Shown here: positions 15,468 through 23,650 of the stretch, one piece after another | How positions within the stretch are numbered: position 1 is the stretch's first letter | Layout of the letters: every line of letters starts with the position of its first letter | Origin: Selenomonadaceae bacterium | GTDB taxonomy: Bacteria > Bacillota > Negativicutes > Selenomonadales > Selenomonadaceae | NCBI GenBank assembly: GCA_016280345.1 | Contig: JAEEGN010000312.1 | Location: forward strand, 1 to 25,265 | DNA: 25,265 nt | Direction: 5' to 3' | Translations under genes and position numbers: made by a program | Notes under the pieces: generated by a model | Database searches by the model: none | What the model was told of the DNA's origin: nothing | What the model saw: the letters and a program-made list of their open reading frames with translations, nothing else

Positions 15468-15938
15468 ATGGAATGGGTGGAGAAATTCAAAGACCTGCTG
15501 ATGCCTGAGGTCATCGAGGAAGAGGAATACGAAGAAGAGGAAGTGGTCCAGGCAGCGGCGGAGCCGGTGCAAGCCCGGATGAGCCGCGCCGTGAACGGCG
15601 GCCCGATTCCGGTATTCCCGTCGGCGCCGGTGGCGCAGCCCACGCGGCCGAAGCTCACGGTCCACACCAACGCGACGGCGGAGCTCGCCGTGGATATTTA
15701 CGTTCCTTCCGCCTATGACCAGGTGCGCCGGATTGCCGACGACCTGATGGCGAAGAAAGCGGCCATCGTGAATTACGAGCGGGTCGAAGCCGGCGAACAG
15801 CGCCGCATTTCCGACTTCCTCAACGGCGTCTGCTACATGCTGGACGGTGAGGCGCGCCGTATCTCCGACAACATGGCGCTCTACGTGCCCAGCGGCGTCA
15901 ACGTCACGACCGCCAGGACCAAGCCCGCCAAGGCGTGA
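15468..15938 (+). CDS. sepF: Cell division protein SepF
   Basis: The 156-residue protein is a membrane-tethering partner of FtsZ in Firmicutes, actinobacteria and relatives. The first 11 residues form an amphipathic helix (MEWVEKFKDLL) for membrane binding. An acidic run (16-25) and a Pro/Ala-rich linker (about 30-62) follow. The C-terminal alpha/beta core (about 72-148) contains VNYERVEAGEQRRISDFLNG and a YVPSGVNV end, matching the FtsZ-binding SepF domain. The start at 15468 is preferred because GGAGG (15455-15459) lies 8 nt upstream. The in-frame ATG at 15453 overlaps that site. Here sepF is alone, not in the ylmD-ylmE-sepF type cluster common in Firmicutes. It is closed by the terminator at 16037-16070. 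Confidence 0.92.
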   Translation: MEWVEKFKDLLMPEVIEEEEYEEEEVVQAAAEPVQARMSRAVNGGPIPVFPSAPVAQPTRPKLTVHTNATAELAVDIYVPSAYDQVRRIADDLMAKKAAIVNYERVEAGEQRRISDFLNGVCYMLDGEARRISDNMALYVPSGVNVTTARTKPAKA

Positions 15939-15981
15939 CGCAACCGTTTCCCCGTCTCCCGGACAGGCATACGGCACGTCG

Positions 15982-15987
15982 TATAAT
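15982..15987 (+). promoter_or_regulatory. Orphan -10 element between sepF and its terminator
   Basis: A perfect TATAAT lies 43 nt after the sepF stop codon. The -35 position is poor. If active it would produce an RNA of about 80 nt ending at the terminator at 16037-16074. Confidence 0.3.
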
Positions 15988-16036
15988 CCTGAATTCCCTT
16001 TGCACTTTTTCCCTCGGTTGGCAACCAATTGAAATA

Positions 16037-16074
16037 GCGGACGCACGTTGCATGACGCGCGTCCGCCTTTTTTT
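16037..16074 (+). terminator. Rho-independent terminator after sepF (convergent with the glycosyltransferase gene)
   Basis: GCGGACGC (16037-16044) pairs with GCGTCCGC (16059-16066), followed by C and a T7 tract. The glycosyltransferase gene runs towards it from the other side and ends at 16114, so it may serve both directions, although the minus-strand T tract is weaker. Confidence 0.88.
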
Positions 16075-16113
16075 GTCCGGCACCGTATCCATTAGAACCG
16101 CGAAGATCCCGCT

Positions 16114-17391
16114 TCACGCCTTTCCCAGCGCTTCCATCATCGCGTCGAATGCCTGCACGATCGCCGCCGGCTCAATCTGCGCGATACAATGCGGAACATT
16201 CGCCCGGCAACAGCCGTACAGGGTGCTCTGCGCACAGGCGCCCGCCGCGTGGGCCGGCCGCAGGACGACGGAAGGCACTTTCCAGGGGGAGAAGCGGGCG
16301 ACAAGGCTGTCCAGCCCGGGGCAAGCCGGCTTCCAATCCACCGGCTCCTGGCAGGTCATGATAACCGGCCGGCCCGTCGCGGCCGCCAGATGCATGAGAC
16401 CGGTGTTGTTCCCCAGGTAAAGCGACGTTTCCGCCAGCACCGCCGCCGACTCCCGCAACGTCGTCCGTCGCGTCAGGTCGAGGATCTGCCCGGCCGGCAG
16501 CGATTGCGCCAGATACTGCCCGTCCGCATGCTCCGCCGCGCCCCCCAGGATGACAAAAACGACGTTGCTATGGCGTTTCCGTATCTCGTCCAGGGCAATC
16601 AGGTATTTTTCGACAGGGTATTTTCGATTTTGAATTCCCGCGCCGATACCCAGGGAAACCGGGCATTTTCCTTCATAGGGCGCCAGCCAGCGCCGGGCCC
16701 TGGCCCGTTCCTTTTCGCCAATCCACGCTTCCAGGGAATCGTCTTCCACCCGCAGTCCCAGATTCTTCAAAAGAAAGACGCTCCGCGCCGCCTCATGGAC
16801 GATTTCCGGCGGCGTCCGGCAGACGATCATTTCCAGATCCTCCTGAAAAACCTCTGCCGCTTCCGGCACCTGCGCCTCCGGATGATACATCCACTCAATC
16901 GCCTGGTCGAAGCCGACACGGTTCTCGGCTCCGCTCATATACGCCAGCAGAAACGTCGCGCTCTTATCATCGCCCCACTGCGGACAAAGGCATAGCTCGT
17001 ACCGACGCGGCCAAAGGGACTGCTGACAGAGTTCCGTCATCGCATCGAAGCAGCCGCTGAAGTCCTTCGTGAACAGCGCTTCCGCAAAGGAAAACACCTC
17101 ATCCACATGCGGGCAGGCTTCCATGAGGGACGCTACCAGAGGACTCGCCACCACGTCAATCCCGGCCAGAGGGAAATTGCGCCGCAGTTCCCGGAAAAAG
17201 CCACTGGTCACGACCATATCCCCGATCGCGTCCAGGCGGATGACCAGGATGTTTTGCACTGCCCGGCGCGAATCCCGGAACCCCCCGGCTTCAAACGCCG
17301 GTTCCAGCGCCGCGAAGAGCCCTGACGGCGTGAACGTCTTCTCCGCTTTCATCCTCGTCCGGAATTCGGCGACCGCTTCTGCCAATCCCAT
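16114..17391 (-). CDS. Glycosyltransferase family 9 (heptosyltransferase-like)
   Basis: The 425-residue protein is of the GT9/ADP-heptose:LPS heptosyltransferase type. After about 45 N-terminal residues the first Rossmann lobe opens with N-I-L-V-I-R-L-D-A-I-G-D-M-V (48-60), where D58 matches the conserved Asp of the G-D motif. The second lobe carries the GNNTGLMHLAAATGRPV nucleotide-sugar site. A Cys-rich stretch near the C terminus (C-A-Q-S-T-L-Y-G-C-C-R) is characteristic of a GT9 subgroup. It should add a sugar, possibly heptose, to lipid A core or another envelope glycan at the inner face of the inner membrane. The ATG at 17391 has GGGGAGG 8 nt upstream. It stands alone and divergent from the two-component system. 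The donor and acceptor cannot be told from the sequence. Confidence 0.88.
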   Translation of the reverse strand: MGLAEAVAEFRTRMKAEKTFTPSGLFAALEPAFEAGGFRDSRRAVQNILVIRLDAIGDMVVTSGFFRELRRNFPLAGIDVVASPLVASLMEACPHVDEVFSFAEALFTKDFSGCFDAMTELCQQSLWPRRYELCLCPQWGDDKSATFLLAYMSGAENRVGFDQAIEWMYHPEAQVPEAAEVFQEDLEMIVCRTPPEIVHEAARSVFLLKNLGLRVEDDSLEAWIGEKERARARRWLAPYEGKCPVSLGIGAGIQNRKYPVEKYLIALDEIRKRHSNVVFVILGGAAEHADGQYLAQSLPAGQILDLTRRTTLRESAAVLAETSLYLGNNTGLMHLAAATGRPVIMTCQEPVDWKPACPGLDSLVARFSPWKVPSVVLRPAHAAGACAQSTLYGCCRANVPHCIAQIEPAAIVQAFDAMMEALGKA

Positions 17392-17434
17392 GTCCCTGTC
17401 CTCCCCAAAATCGCTTCATCGATGCCCGCATCCG

Positions 17435-17465
17435 TTGCCGGTTCATTCTCTTCTGATATTATAAT
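17435..17465 (+). promoter_or_regulatory. Probable promoter of the response regulator gene, overlapping the divergent promoter
   Basis: TTGCCG (17435-17440) is followed by TATTAT at 17457-17462 (16-nt spacer) or TATAAT at 17460-17465 (19-nt spacer). It shares the ATTATAAT palindrome with the opposite-strand promoter. A 10-bp perfect palindrome ACAAATTTGT (17523-17532) lies in the leader and could be a regulatory site. Confidence 0.45.
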
Positions 17466-17486
17466 AATGACTCTCCGTTTTGTCCA
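17458..17486 (-). promoter_or_regulatory. Promoter of the glycosyltransferase gene
   Basis: On the minus strand TGGACA (17486-17481), a 17-nt spacer and TATAAT (17463-17458) lie about 65 nt before the start codon. The -10 overlaps a plus-strand TATAAT at 17460-17465. Confidence 0.75.
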
Positions 17487-17588
17487 CATACCTACAGGCG
17501 TATCCAACTTCATCAAATCGTCACAAATTTGTTTTATGCTTTTCCTGAAATTCTTCCAGTTCACTTCATGGGAAAGGCGGCGGTTTTC

Positions 17589-18275
17589 ATGGTCCATTTG
17601 CTGATTGCGGACGATAACGAGGCGATTGCCGATATTCTCTCGACCTCTGCCCGGAACGCCGGCTACCAGGTCACGGTGGTGGCGGATGGCGAGGCGGCGC
17701 TGAAAGCGTTTCACGCCGGCAATTTCGACGTGGTACTGCTGGACGTGATGATGCCGAAGATTGACGGGTTCGAGGTCTGCCGCGCCATCCGGGCGGAGTC
17801 CCTGACGCCGGTGCTGATGATCACGGCCCGGGGCGAGGACTACGACCGCATCATGGGCCTGGACATCGGCGCCGACGACTACATCGTGAAGCCCTTTTCC
17901 CCCGCCGAGGTGATGGCCCGCATCCGGGCCGTGCTGCGGCGTCTGGAGCGCCCCTCCGAAAGCGCGGCGCCGGTCATCGTACGGGACAATCTCACCCTCT
18001 CCCCCAGCGACTGCCGGGCCTCCGTCGGGGGACAGGAAATCCCGCTGACGAAAAAGGAATTCGATCTCCTGTGCCTGCTGGCGGAAAACCGGGGACGGGT
18101 CTTTTCCCGGGACCACCTGCTGGAACGGCTCTGGGGCTTTGACTACGAAGGCGACACCCGCACCGTGGACACGCATATCAAGCGCCTGCGGGCCAAGCTG
18201 GCCGCCGTCCCCCACCCCGGCTGGCAGATCAAAACGGCCTGGGGCGTCGGCTACAGCTTTGAGGTGACGCCATGA
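17589..18275 (+). CDS. OmpR/PhoB-family response regulator
   Basis: The 228-residue DNA-binding response regulator has a receiver domain at residues 1-115. It carries the acidic pair in IADDNE, the phosphoacceptor D52 in VLLDVMMP, a Thr in ITARGED and the conserved Lys in YIVKPFSP. The winged-helix effector domain fills about 130-228 (LTKKEFDLL, RDHLLERLWG, RTVDTHIKRLRAKL, GVGYSF end). The start at ATG 17589 fits the family N terminus, with AAGGCGG 8 nt upstream. Longer in-frame starts (TTG 17529, ATG 17568) add non-conserved residues. The last bases overlap the histidine kinase start by 4 nt (ATGA), so the two are translationally coupled. The regulon is unknown. The divergent glycosyltransferase gene is a candidate target. 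Confidence 0.95.
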   Translation: MVHLLIADDNEAIADILSTSARNAGYQVTVVADGEAALKAFHAGNFDVVLLDVMMPKIDGFEVCRAIRAESLTPVLMITARGEDYDRIMGLDIGADDYIVKPFSPAEVMARIRAVLRRLERPSESAAPVIVRDNLTLSPSDCRASVGGQEIPLTKKEFDLLCLLAENRGRVFSRDHLLERLWGFDYEGDTRTVDTHIKRLRAKLAAVPHPGWQIKTAWGVGYSFEVTP

Positions 18276-19984
18276 ACCGTTCGCTGACCCGCCGCCTCCT
18301 GCTCTATTTCTCGGTGGCGCTGCTGGCCTTCGCCGTCATCATTGGCGGCGTCTTCCACTTTCTGTTCCGCCGCTATGCCAGCGGCCTGAACGCCGCCGAC
18401 CTGGAGAACCGGGCCGCGGCCATCGCCGCCATGATGACCGCGCCCCCGTCGGGGCCGGGATCGTCCCCGACGGAGACGCGGTCCACCGCGGCCGGGCACG
18501 ATTCCGGCGCGGTCTATGAGATGCGCCGCCGCGGTCAACGGCACGGACGGATGACAGGCGAACGCGGGAACCATCATGACGATTCGCCCGCTCCGGCGCC
18601 CTCTTCCCCCGCCCCGGATTCCGCCGCCAACCCGTCGCCCCATACGTACTGCCGCCACCGGGTAACCACCGCCGACAGACAACCCGCCGACAGGCAAAGG
18701 GCCAACGGCGCGGCCGAAGACACCGCCTCCCTGGCCGCCTATCTGCGCCACCTGAACGACCTCGCCGCCAGCGAGGTCTGGCTGGTGGACCGGGCGACCC
18801 GCACCATCACCTATTACGGCGACGACGAAAGCACCAGCTACGAGGCCCTCCCGCCGGCGGCGGAGGCCATGCTGGACCGTCTCTTCACCGGCGACGCCGT
18901 GACCAGCGGCGATTTCAGCGATTTCCTGGGCACACCTTCCGTCACTTCCGGCGTGCCCCTTAAGGGCGGCGACGACGCCATCACCGGCGCTCTGCTGCTC
19001 CACCGCACCCTGGACGACGTCCAGCGAAGCGAGCGTGACGCCATCCGGCTGCTGGCCCTGGCCCTGGGCTTCGCCTTCCTGCTGGTGGCGGGCCTGTCGC
19101 TGCTTCTGGCCCGGCGTTTCGTCCGTCCGCTGGCGCAGATGGAGGCCACCGCCGCCGCCCTGACCGACGGCCGGTACGAAACCCGCACCGCCATCGACCG
19201 GGAGGACGAGATCGGTTCCCTGGCGAGAAGCCTCGACACGCTGGCCGCCCGTCTCGCGGAGGCCGACGCCGAACGCAGCCGTCTCGCCCGGATGCGGCAG
19301 GACTTCCTGGCCGGCGTTTCCCATGAACTCAGGACCCCCATCACCGTCCTCAAGGGCTCGCTGGAGCTTGTGGCCAGCGGCATGCTGACGGACGAAACGA
19401 AAAAGCAGGACTATCTGAACCAGATGAAGGAGAACATCGGGGCCCTGGAACGCCTGGTAGGCGATCTGTTTGAACTCACCCGGCTGCAGAACGCCGATTT
19501 CACCATCGAGAAATCCCCCATGAATCTCCCCGACGCTCTGGCCGACGCCATCCGGGCCGCCCAACGGCTCGCCGCCGCTAAAGACGTCGTCATCGAGCGC
19601 CCCGAAAGCCTGTCGCCGATCCCCATCCAGGGCGATTACGGCCGCCTGCGGCAAATGTTCCTGACCGTCCTCGACAACGCCGTCAAGTTCTCCCCCGAAG
19701 GCGGCCGGATTGAGACCAGTCTCTCGCCGGACGAGGCCGGCTGGCGCGTCACCATCCGCGACCACGGGCCCGGCATCGACGCCCGGGATCTCCCGCACAT
19801 CTTCGAGCGTTTTCACCGCCAGCGCGGCAGCGGAAACGCTTCCGGCACCGGCCTCGGCCTCGCCATCGCCCGGGAAATCGCCCGGCGCCACGACATCGCC
19901 ATCGAATGTCAGAGCATCGCCGGCGAGGGCGCCGCATTTCTCTTCTCCGGTTCCGCGGCGAATCCTCCCGCCCTGGAGGAATGA
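18272..19984 (+). CDS. Sensor histidine kinase with a low-complexity insert in the sensor domain
   Basis: The 570-residue membrane sensor kinase pairs with the upstream regulator. TM1 is at about 9-32, the extracytoplasmic domain at 33-257 and TM2 at about 258-280. A HAMP linker follows (RRFVRPLAQM onwards), then HisKA with the phospho-accepting H351 in VSHELRTP, and HATPase with N-box DNAVKFSPEGG, DHGPGID and GTGLGLAIAR. The distal part of the sensor (about 150-255, EVWLVDRATRTITYYG) resembles common PAS/Cache-like sensor domains. Between it and TM1 sits a low-complexity stretch of about 90 residues (58-148) rich in Pro, Ala, Ser, Arg and His, with one Cys. The signal is unknown. A metal or envelope signal is only a guess from the His/Arg-rich insert. 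Confidence 0.95.
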   Translation: MNRSLTRRLLLYFSVALLAFAVIIGGVFHFLFRRYASGLNAADLENRAAAIAAMMTAPPSGPGSSPTETRSTAAGHDSGAVYEMRRRGQRHGRMTGERGNHHDDSPAPAPSSPAPDSAANPSPHTYCRHRVTTADRQPADRQRANGAAEDTASLAAYLRHLNDLAASEVWLVDRATRTITYYGDDESTSYEALPPAAEAMLDRLFTGDAVTSGDFSDFLGTPSVTSGVPLKGGDDAITGALLLHRTLDDVQRSERDAIRLLALALGFAFLLVAGLSLLLARRFVRPLAQMEATAAALTDGRYETRTAIDREDEIGSLARSLDTLAARLAEADAERSRLARMRQDFLAGVSHELRTPITVLKGSLELVASGMLTDETKKQDYLNQMKENIGALERLVGDLFELTRLQNADFTIEKSPMNLPDALADAIRAAQRLAAAKDVVIERPESLSPIPIQGDYGRLRQMFLTVLDNAVKFSPEGGRIETSLSPDEAGWRVTIRDHGPGIDARDLPHIFERFHRQRGSGNASGTGLGLAIAREIARRHDIAIECQSIAGEGAAFLFSGSAANPPALEE

Positions 19985-20060
19985 TTGCCGGCGTTCCAGA
20001 CGCCTGACCGCGGAAATTCGGTTCCCATTCTCCTGAAATCAACAGAAAGGCGGTCCTCCC

Positions 20061-23000
20061 ATGGATACGGCATCCCCGGCCATTCCCTTTGCCCATCTGC
20101 ACGTTCATACGGAATACAGCCTGCTGGACGGCGCCAGCCGCATCCCGGATCTCATCCGGGAGACGAAGCGCCTGGGCATGGACGCCATCGCCATCACCGA
20201 CCACGGCCAGATGTACGGTGCCGTCACCTTCTACAAGGAGGCGAAAAAAGCCGGCGTAAAACCCGTCATCGGCTGCGAGGTCTATCTCGCGCCCCGCGAC
20301 CGGCGGGAGATGTTCGAGGTGGACCACGTGCGCTATTACCACCTGATCCTGCTGGCGGAGAACGACCTCGGCTACCGGAACCTGTCCAGGCTGGTCGCTC
20401 TGGCCAACATCGAGGGCACCTACTACAAGCCCCGGGTGGACAAGGAACTGCTGCGGCAGTATCACGAAGGGCTCATTTGCCTCAGCGCCTGCGTCGCCGG
20501 CGAGATTCCCCGGGCGCTGATCCAGGACAACCAGGCGCTGGCCGACCGGCTGGTACAGGAATACGTCGACATCTTCGGCCGGGAGAATTTCTTCCTCGAG
20601 CTCCAGAAGCACGGCCTCGCCGAAGAAGAGAAATGCGCCCCCGGTCTCATGACGCTGGCGGAAAAGTACGGCCTCGGCATGGTGGTGACGAACGACGCCC
20701 ATTACATCCGCCGGGAGGACAGCGCGTTCCACGACATCCTGCTCTGCATCCAGACGGGAAAGACGCTGGAGGACCCGAACCGGATGCGCTTCGGGAACGA
20801 TTCGTTCTATCTGAAGTCACCGGCGGAGATGGCGCAGCTCTTCCCCGGCCGCCCGGACCTGATGGAAAACACCGTCCGCATCGCCGATCGCTGCAACGTG
20901 GAGTTCACCTTCGGCCGCCATTACCTGCCGAAGTTCCCGCTGCCCGAGGGACGGACCGACGAGGCGTACCTGCGGGAGCTCTGCGAGGAAAAGGTGCAGG
21001 ACCGTTACGACCCCGTGACGGCCGAAGTCCGGGAGCGGCTGGACTACGAGCTTTCCATCATCCACCGCATGGGCTTCGACAGCTATTTCCTGATCGTTTG
21101 GGACTTCATCAACTACGCCCGGAGCCAGGGAATCGCCGTGGGCCCGGGACGGGGCTCGGCGGCGGGCAGCATCGTCGCCTACGTTCTCGGCATCACCGAT
21201 ATCGATCCGCTGCGCTACGCCCTGCTCTTCGAGCGGTTCCTGAACCCGGAGCGGGTGTCGATGCCGGATATTGACGTGGATTTCTGCTACATCCGCCGCA
21301 AGGAGGTCATCGAGTACGTCAAGCGCCGCTACGGCGAGGACCACGTGGCCCAGATCGTCACCTTCGGCACCATGGCGGCCCGGGGCGCAGTGCGCGACGT
21401 GGGCCGGGTCATGAATTTGCCTTACGCCGAGGTGGACCGGGTGGCGAAGCTCATCCCCACCGAGCTCGGCATCACGCTGGACAAGGCCCTGCGGGACTCC
21501 GGCGACCTCAGGAAACTCTATGACGAAAGCGCCGCCGTCCGGCAGCTCATCGACTTCGCGCGGGACATCGAGGGCCTGCCGCGCCAGTCCTCCACCCACG
21601 CCGCCGGCGTCGTCATCGCCCGGGAACCCCTGACCGAGTATATGCCGGTACAGATTTCCGACGGCACGCTGGTTACGGCCTACGACAAGGATCTGGTGGA
21701 GGAGCTGGGCCTGCTGAAGATGGACTTCCTGGGCCTTCGGACGCTGACGGTGATTGCCGATACCATCGGGAACATCAAGGAATCCCGGGGCGAAACGGTG
21801 GACATCCGCGCCATCCCCCTGCGGGACGAAAAGACCGCGAAGATGCTCTCCGACGGCAAGACCGGCGCCGTATTCCAGATGGAATCCGCCGGCATGACCT
21901 CTCTGGTAAAGGACCTCCAGCCGGAGGGCTTCGAGGACCTCATTCCCACCGTCGCCCTGTACCGGCCGGGCCCTTTGGGCAGCGGCATGGTGCAGGACTT
22001 CATCGACGGCCGCCGGGGCAAGAAGCAGGTGACGTATCTCCATCCGATGCTGGAACCCATCCTGAAAGAGACTTTCGGCGTGGTGCTCTACCAGGAGCAG
22101 GTCATGCAGATCGTGCAGGTGCTGGCGGGCTTCTCGCTGGGCCAGGCCGATCTCCTGCGCCGCGCCATGGGACACAAGCAGCCGGAGCTTCTGCTGAAAC
22201 AGAAGGAAGGCTTCCTGGCCGGCACGAAGGCCAACGGCATCGACGACGCCTTGGCGGAAAAGATCTTCGAGCTCTTGACGCACTTCGCCAACTACGGCTT
22301 CAATAAATCCCACAGCGCCGCCTACGCGCTGGTAGCCTGGCAGACGGCCTACCTCAAGGCCCACTACCCGGCGGAGTTCATGGCGGCCATGCTGACCAGC
22401 GTCATCGACTCCGGCGACAAGGTCAGCGTCTATATCGAACTGGCCCGCCGCATGGGCATCCCCATCCTGCCGCCGGACATCAACGCCAGCTCCGCCACTT
22501 TCAGCGTGGACGGCGAGGCCATCCGCTTCGGTCTGATGGCGGTGCGCCACGTCGGAGAAAGCGCCATCGCCGAGGTCGGGCGGGTCCGGGCGGAAAAAGG
22601 ACGCTTCACATCGCTGGCCGATTTCTGCGCCCGGGTCGATATGCGCGTCGTCAACAAGCGCGTCGTCGAGAACCTCATCAAATGCGGCGCCTTTGATTCC
22701 CTGAACCTCCGCCGTTCCCAACTGCTGGCGGTAATGGAACGGACGCTAGACGCTGCCGCCCGACAGCAGCGGGAGGCCCTGAGCGGCCAGATGGGGCTTT
22801 TCGGCGACGACATCACGGACACGCTGGGCGGGCTGCCGCTGCCGGACATCCCGGAGGAGGAGCCGTCCCAGCTTCTGGCTTGGGAAAAGGAAATCACCGG
22901 CTTCTACATCACCGGCCACCCCCTGGACAAGTTCCAGGACAAGCTGCGAAACCTCTGCCCGATTGCCCGCCTTTTGGAGGGCAGCCTCAAGGACGGTCAG

Positions 23001-23474
23001 CTCGTCCGCGTCGCCGGCATGGTGGCCGCCGCCAAGCGCATCACCACGAAAAAGGGCGATACCATGTGCTTCCTGACCCTGGAGGATTTTACCCACGGCC
23101 TGGAGGTCATCGTCTTTCCCAAGCTGTTCTACGAGCGCATGAACCTGCTGACGCCGGATACCCCAGTCGTCGTGCAGGGGCGCGTCGATACCGCCGACAC
23201 AGGAGTAAAGCTCCTGGCGGATACCCTCTGGCCTCTGGAGGAATACCGGCCCGACTACTTCATCACCATCCGCGACGCCCAGGCCGCCGAAGAAAACCTC
23301 CGACGGCTGCGGGAAATCTTCGCCGCCTACCACGGCAACCATACCGTCTATCTCCACTTCATCGACCGGAAGCAGCGCATCAAGACCGAGCCGCAATACT
23401 GGCTGAACGGCGCCCCGGAAGCGGCGGCGGCCATCGAGGCGCTTTTCGGGGCGGATTCAGTGCGCCTGCGATAG
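20061..23474 (+). CDS. dnaE: DNA polymerase III subunit alpha (DnaE)
   Basis: The 1137-residue replicative C-family polymerase is of DnaE1 type. The N-terminal PHP domain opens with FAHLHVHTEYSLLDG and ITDHGQMYG. The palm carries GPGRGSAAGS (about 361-370) and the catalytic aspartates D403 and D405 in PDIDVDF, with the third, D555, in LLKMDFLGLRT. These are at or near the E. coli numbering (401, 403, 555). The tandem HhH region follows the NKSHSAAYALVAWQTAY segment, and an OB domain begins about residue 985 (VRVAGMVAAAKR). It lacks the exonuclease insertion of PolC. The ATG at 20061 has only a weak AAAGG about 10 nt upstream. It starts 76 nt after the histidine kinase stop with no clear promoter between, so it may partly share that transcript. 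Confidence 0.97.
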   Translation: MDTASPAIPFAHLHVHTEYSLLDGASRIPDLIRETKRLGMDAIAITDHGQMYGAVTFYKEAKKAGVKPVIGCEVYLAPRDRREMFEVDHVRYYHLILLAENDLGYRNLSRLVALANIEGTYYKPRVDKELLRQYHEGLICLSACVAGEIPRALIQDNQALADRLVQEYVDIFGRENFFLELQKHGLAEEEKCAPGLMTLAEKYGLGMVVTNDAHYIRREDSAFHDILLCIQTGKTLEDPNRMRFGNDSFYLKSPAEMAQLFPGRPDLMENTVRIADRCNVEFTFGRHYLPKFPLPEGRTDEAYLRELCEEKVQDRYDPVTAEVRERLDYELSIIHRMGFDSYFLIVWDFINYARSQGIAVGPGRGSAAGSIVAYVLGITDIDPLRYALLFERFLNPERVSMPDIDVDFCYIRRKEVIEYVKRRYGEDHVAQIVTFGTMAARGAVRDVGRVMNLPYAEVDRVAKLIPTELGITLDKALRDSGDLRKLYDESAAVRQLIDFARDIEGLPRQSSTHAAGVVIAREPLTEYMPVQISDGTLVTAYDKDLVEELGLLKMDFLGLRTLTVIADTIGNIKESRGETVDIRAIPLRDEKTAKMLSDGKTGAVFQMESAGMTSLVKDLQPEGFEDLIPTVALYRPGPLGSGMVQDFIDGRRGKKQVTYLHPMLEPILKETFGVVLYQEQVMQIVQVLAGFSLGQADLLRRAMGHKQPELLLKQKEGFLAGTKANGIDDALAEKIFELLTHFANYGFNKSHSAAYALVAWQTAYLKAHYPAEFMAAMLTSVIDSGDKVSVYIELARRMGIPILPPDINASSATFSVDGEAIRFGLMAVRHVGESAIAEVGRVRAEKGRFTSLADFCARVDMRVVNKRVVENLIKCGAFDSLNLRRSQLLAVMERTLDAAARQQREALSGQMGLFGDDITDTLGGLPLPDIPEEEPSQLLAWEKEITGFYITGHPLDKFQDKLRNLCPIARLLEGSLKDGQLVRVAGMVAAAKRITTKKGDTMCFLTLEDFTHGLEVIVFPKLFYERMNLLTPDTPVVVQGRVDTADTGVKLLADTLWPLEEYRPDYFITIRDAQAAEENLRRLREIFAAYHGNHTVYLHFIDRKQRIKTEPQYWLNGAPEAAAAIEALFGADSVRLR

Positions 23475-23518
23475 CGAACGCTTCCATCGTCTCGGCAGGT
23501 CGATAACGGATTTTTATA

Positions 23519-23545
23519 GTTAACCAAAACAAAAATATGGTTGAC
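23519..23545 (+). promoter_or_regulatory. Candidate BirA (biotin repressor) operator
   Basis: GTTAACC (23519-23525) and GGTTGAC (23539-23545) form an inverted repeat with one mismatch and a 13-nt spacer, and the right arm overlaps the bioB -35. The arms fit the GTTAACC/GGTTAAC type of Firmicute biotin operators from memory. The spacer is a little shorter than the usual 14-16 nt, so this is a candidate. Confidence 0.5.
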
Positions 23546-23570
23546 AAAAGACGAAGCCTCGTCCTATAAT
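23541..23570 (+). promoter_or_regulatory. Promoter of bioB
   Basis: Consensus TTGACA (23541-23546), an 18-nt spacer and TATAAT (23565-23570) make this one of the strongest promoter matches in the window. Confidence 0.85.
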
Positions 23571-23572
23571 CT

Positions 23573-23634
23573 AGGGTGTACCGAAGGTTCCCCGCGAACC
23601 GGCGGCACACCCTATGATTTTGCCAGACGGCAAA
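23573..23634 (+). promoter_or_regulatory. Two stem-loops in the bioB leader
   Basis: A nested hairpin pairs AGGGTGT (23573-23579) with ACACCCT (23607-23613), enclosing GGTTC (23586-23590) / GAACC (23596-23600). A second one pairs TTTGCC (23619-23624) with GGCAAA (23629-23634) around a 4-nt loop. No T tract follows, so they look like transcript-stabilising or regulatory leader structure more than a terminator. Confidence 0.5.
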
Positions 23635-23650
23635 GAAACGAGGCTGTGAA

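Noticed and set aside
17529..17588. Upstream TTG and ATG starts for the response regulator
   Set aside because: The family N terminus begins at 17589, which has its own ribosome binding site. The added residues are hydrophobic, non-conserved leader translation.
20817..22721. 634-residue minus-strand frame opposite dnaE
   Set aside because: It is an antisense shadow. Catalytic and structural motifs of DnaE cover the plus strand.
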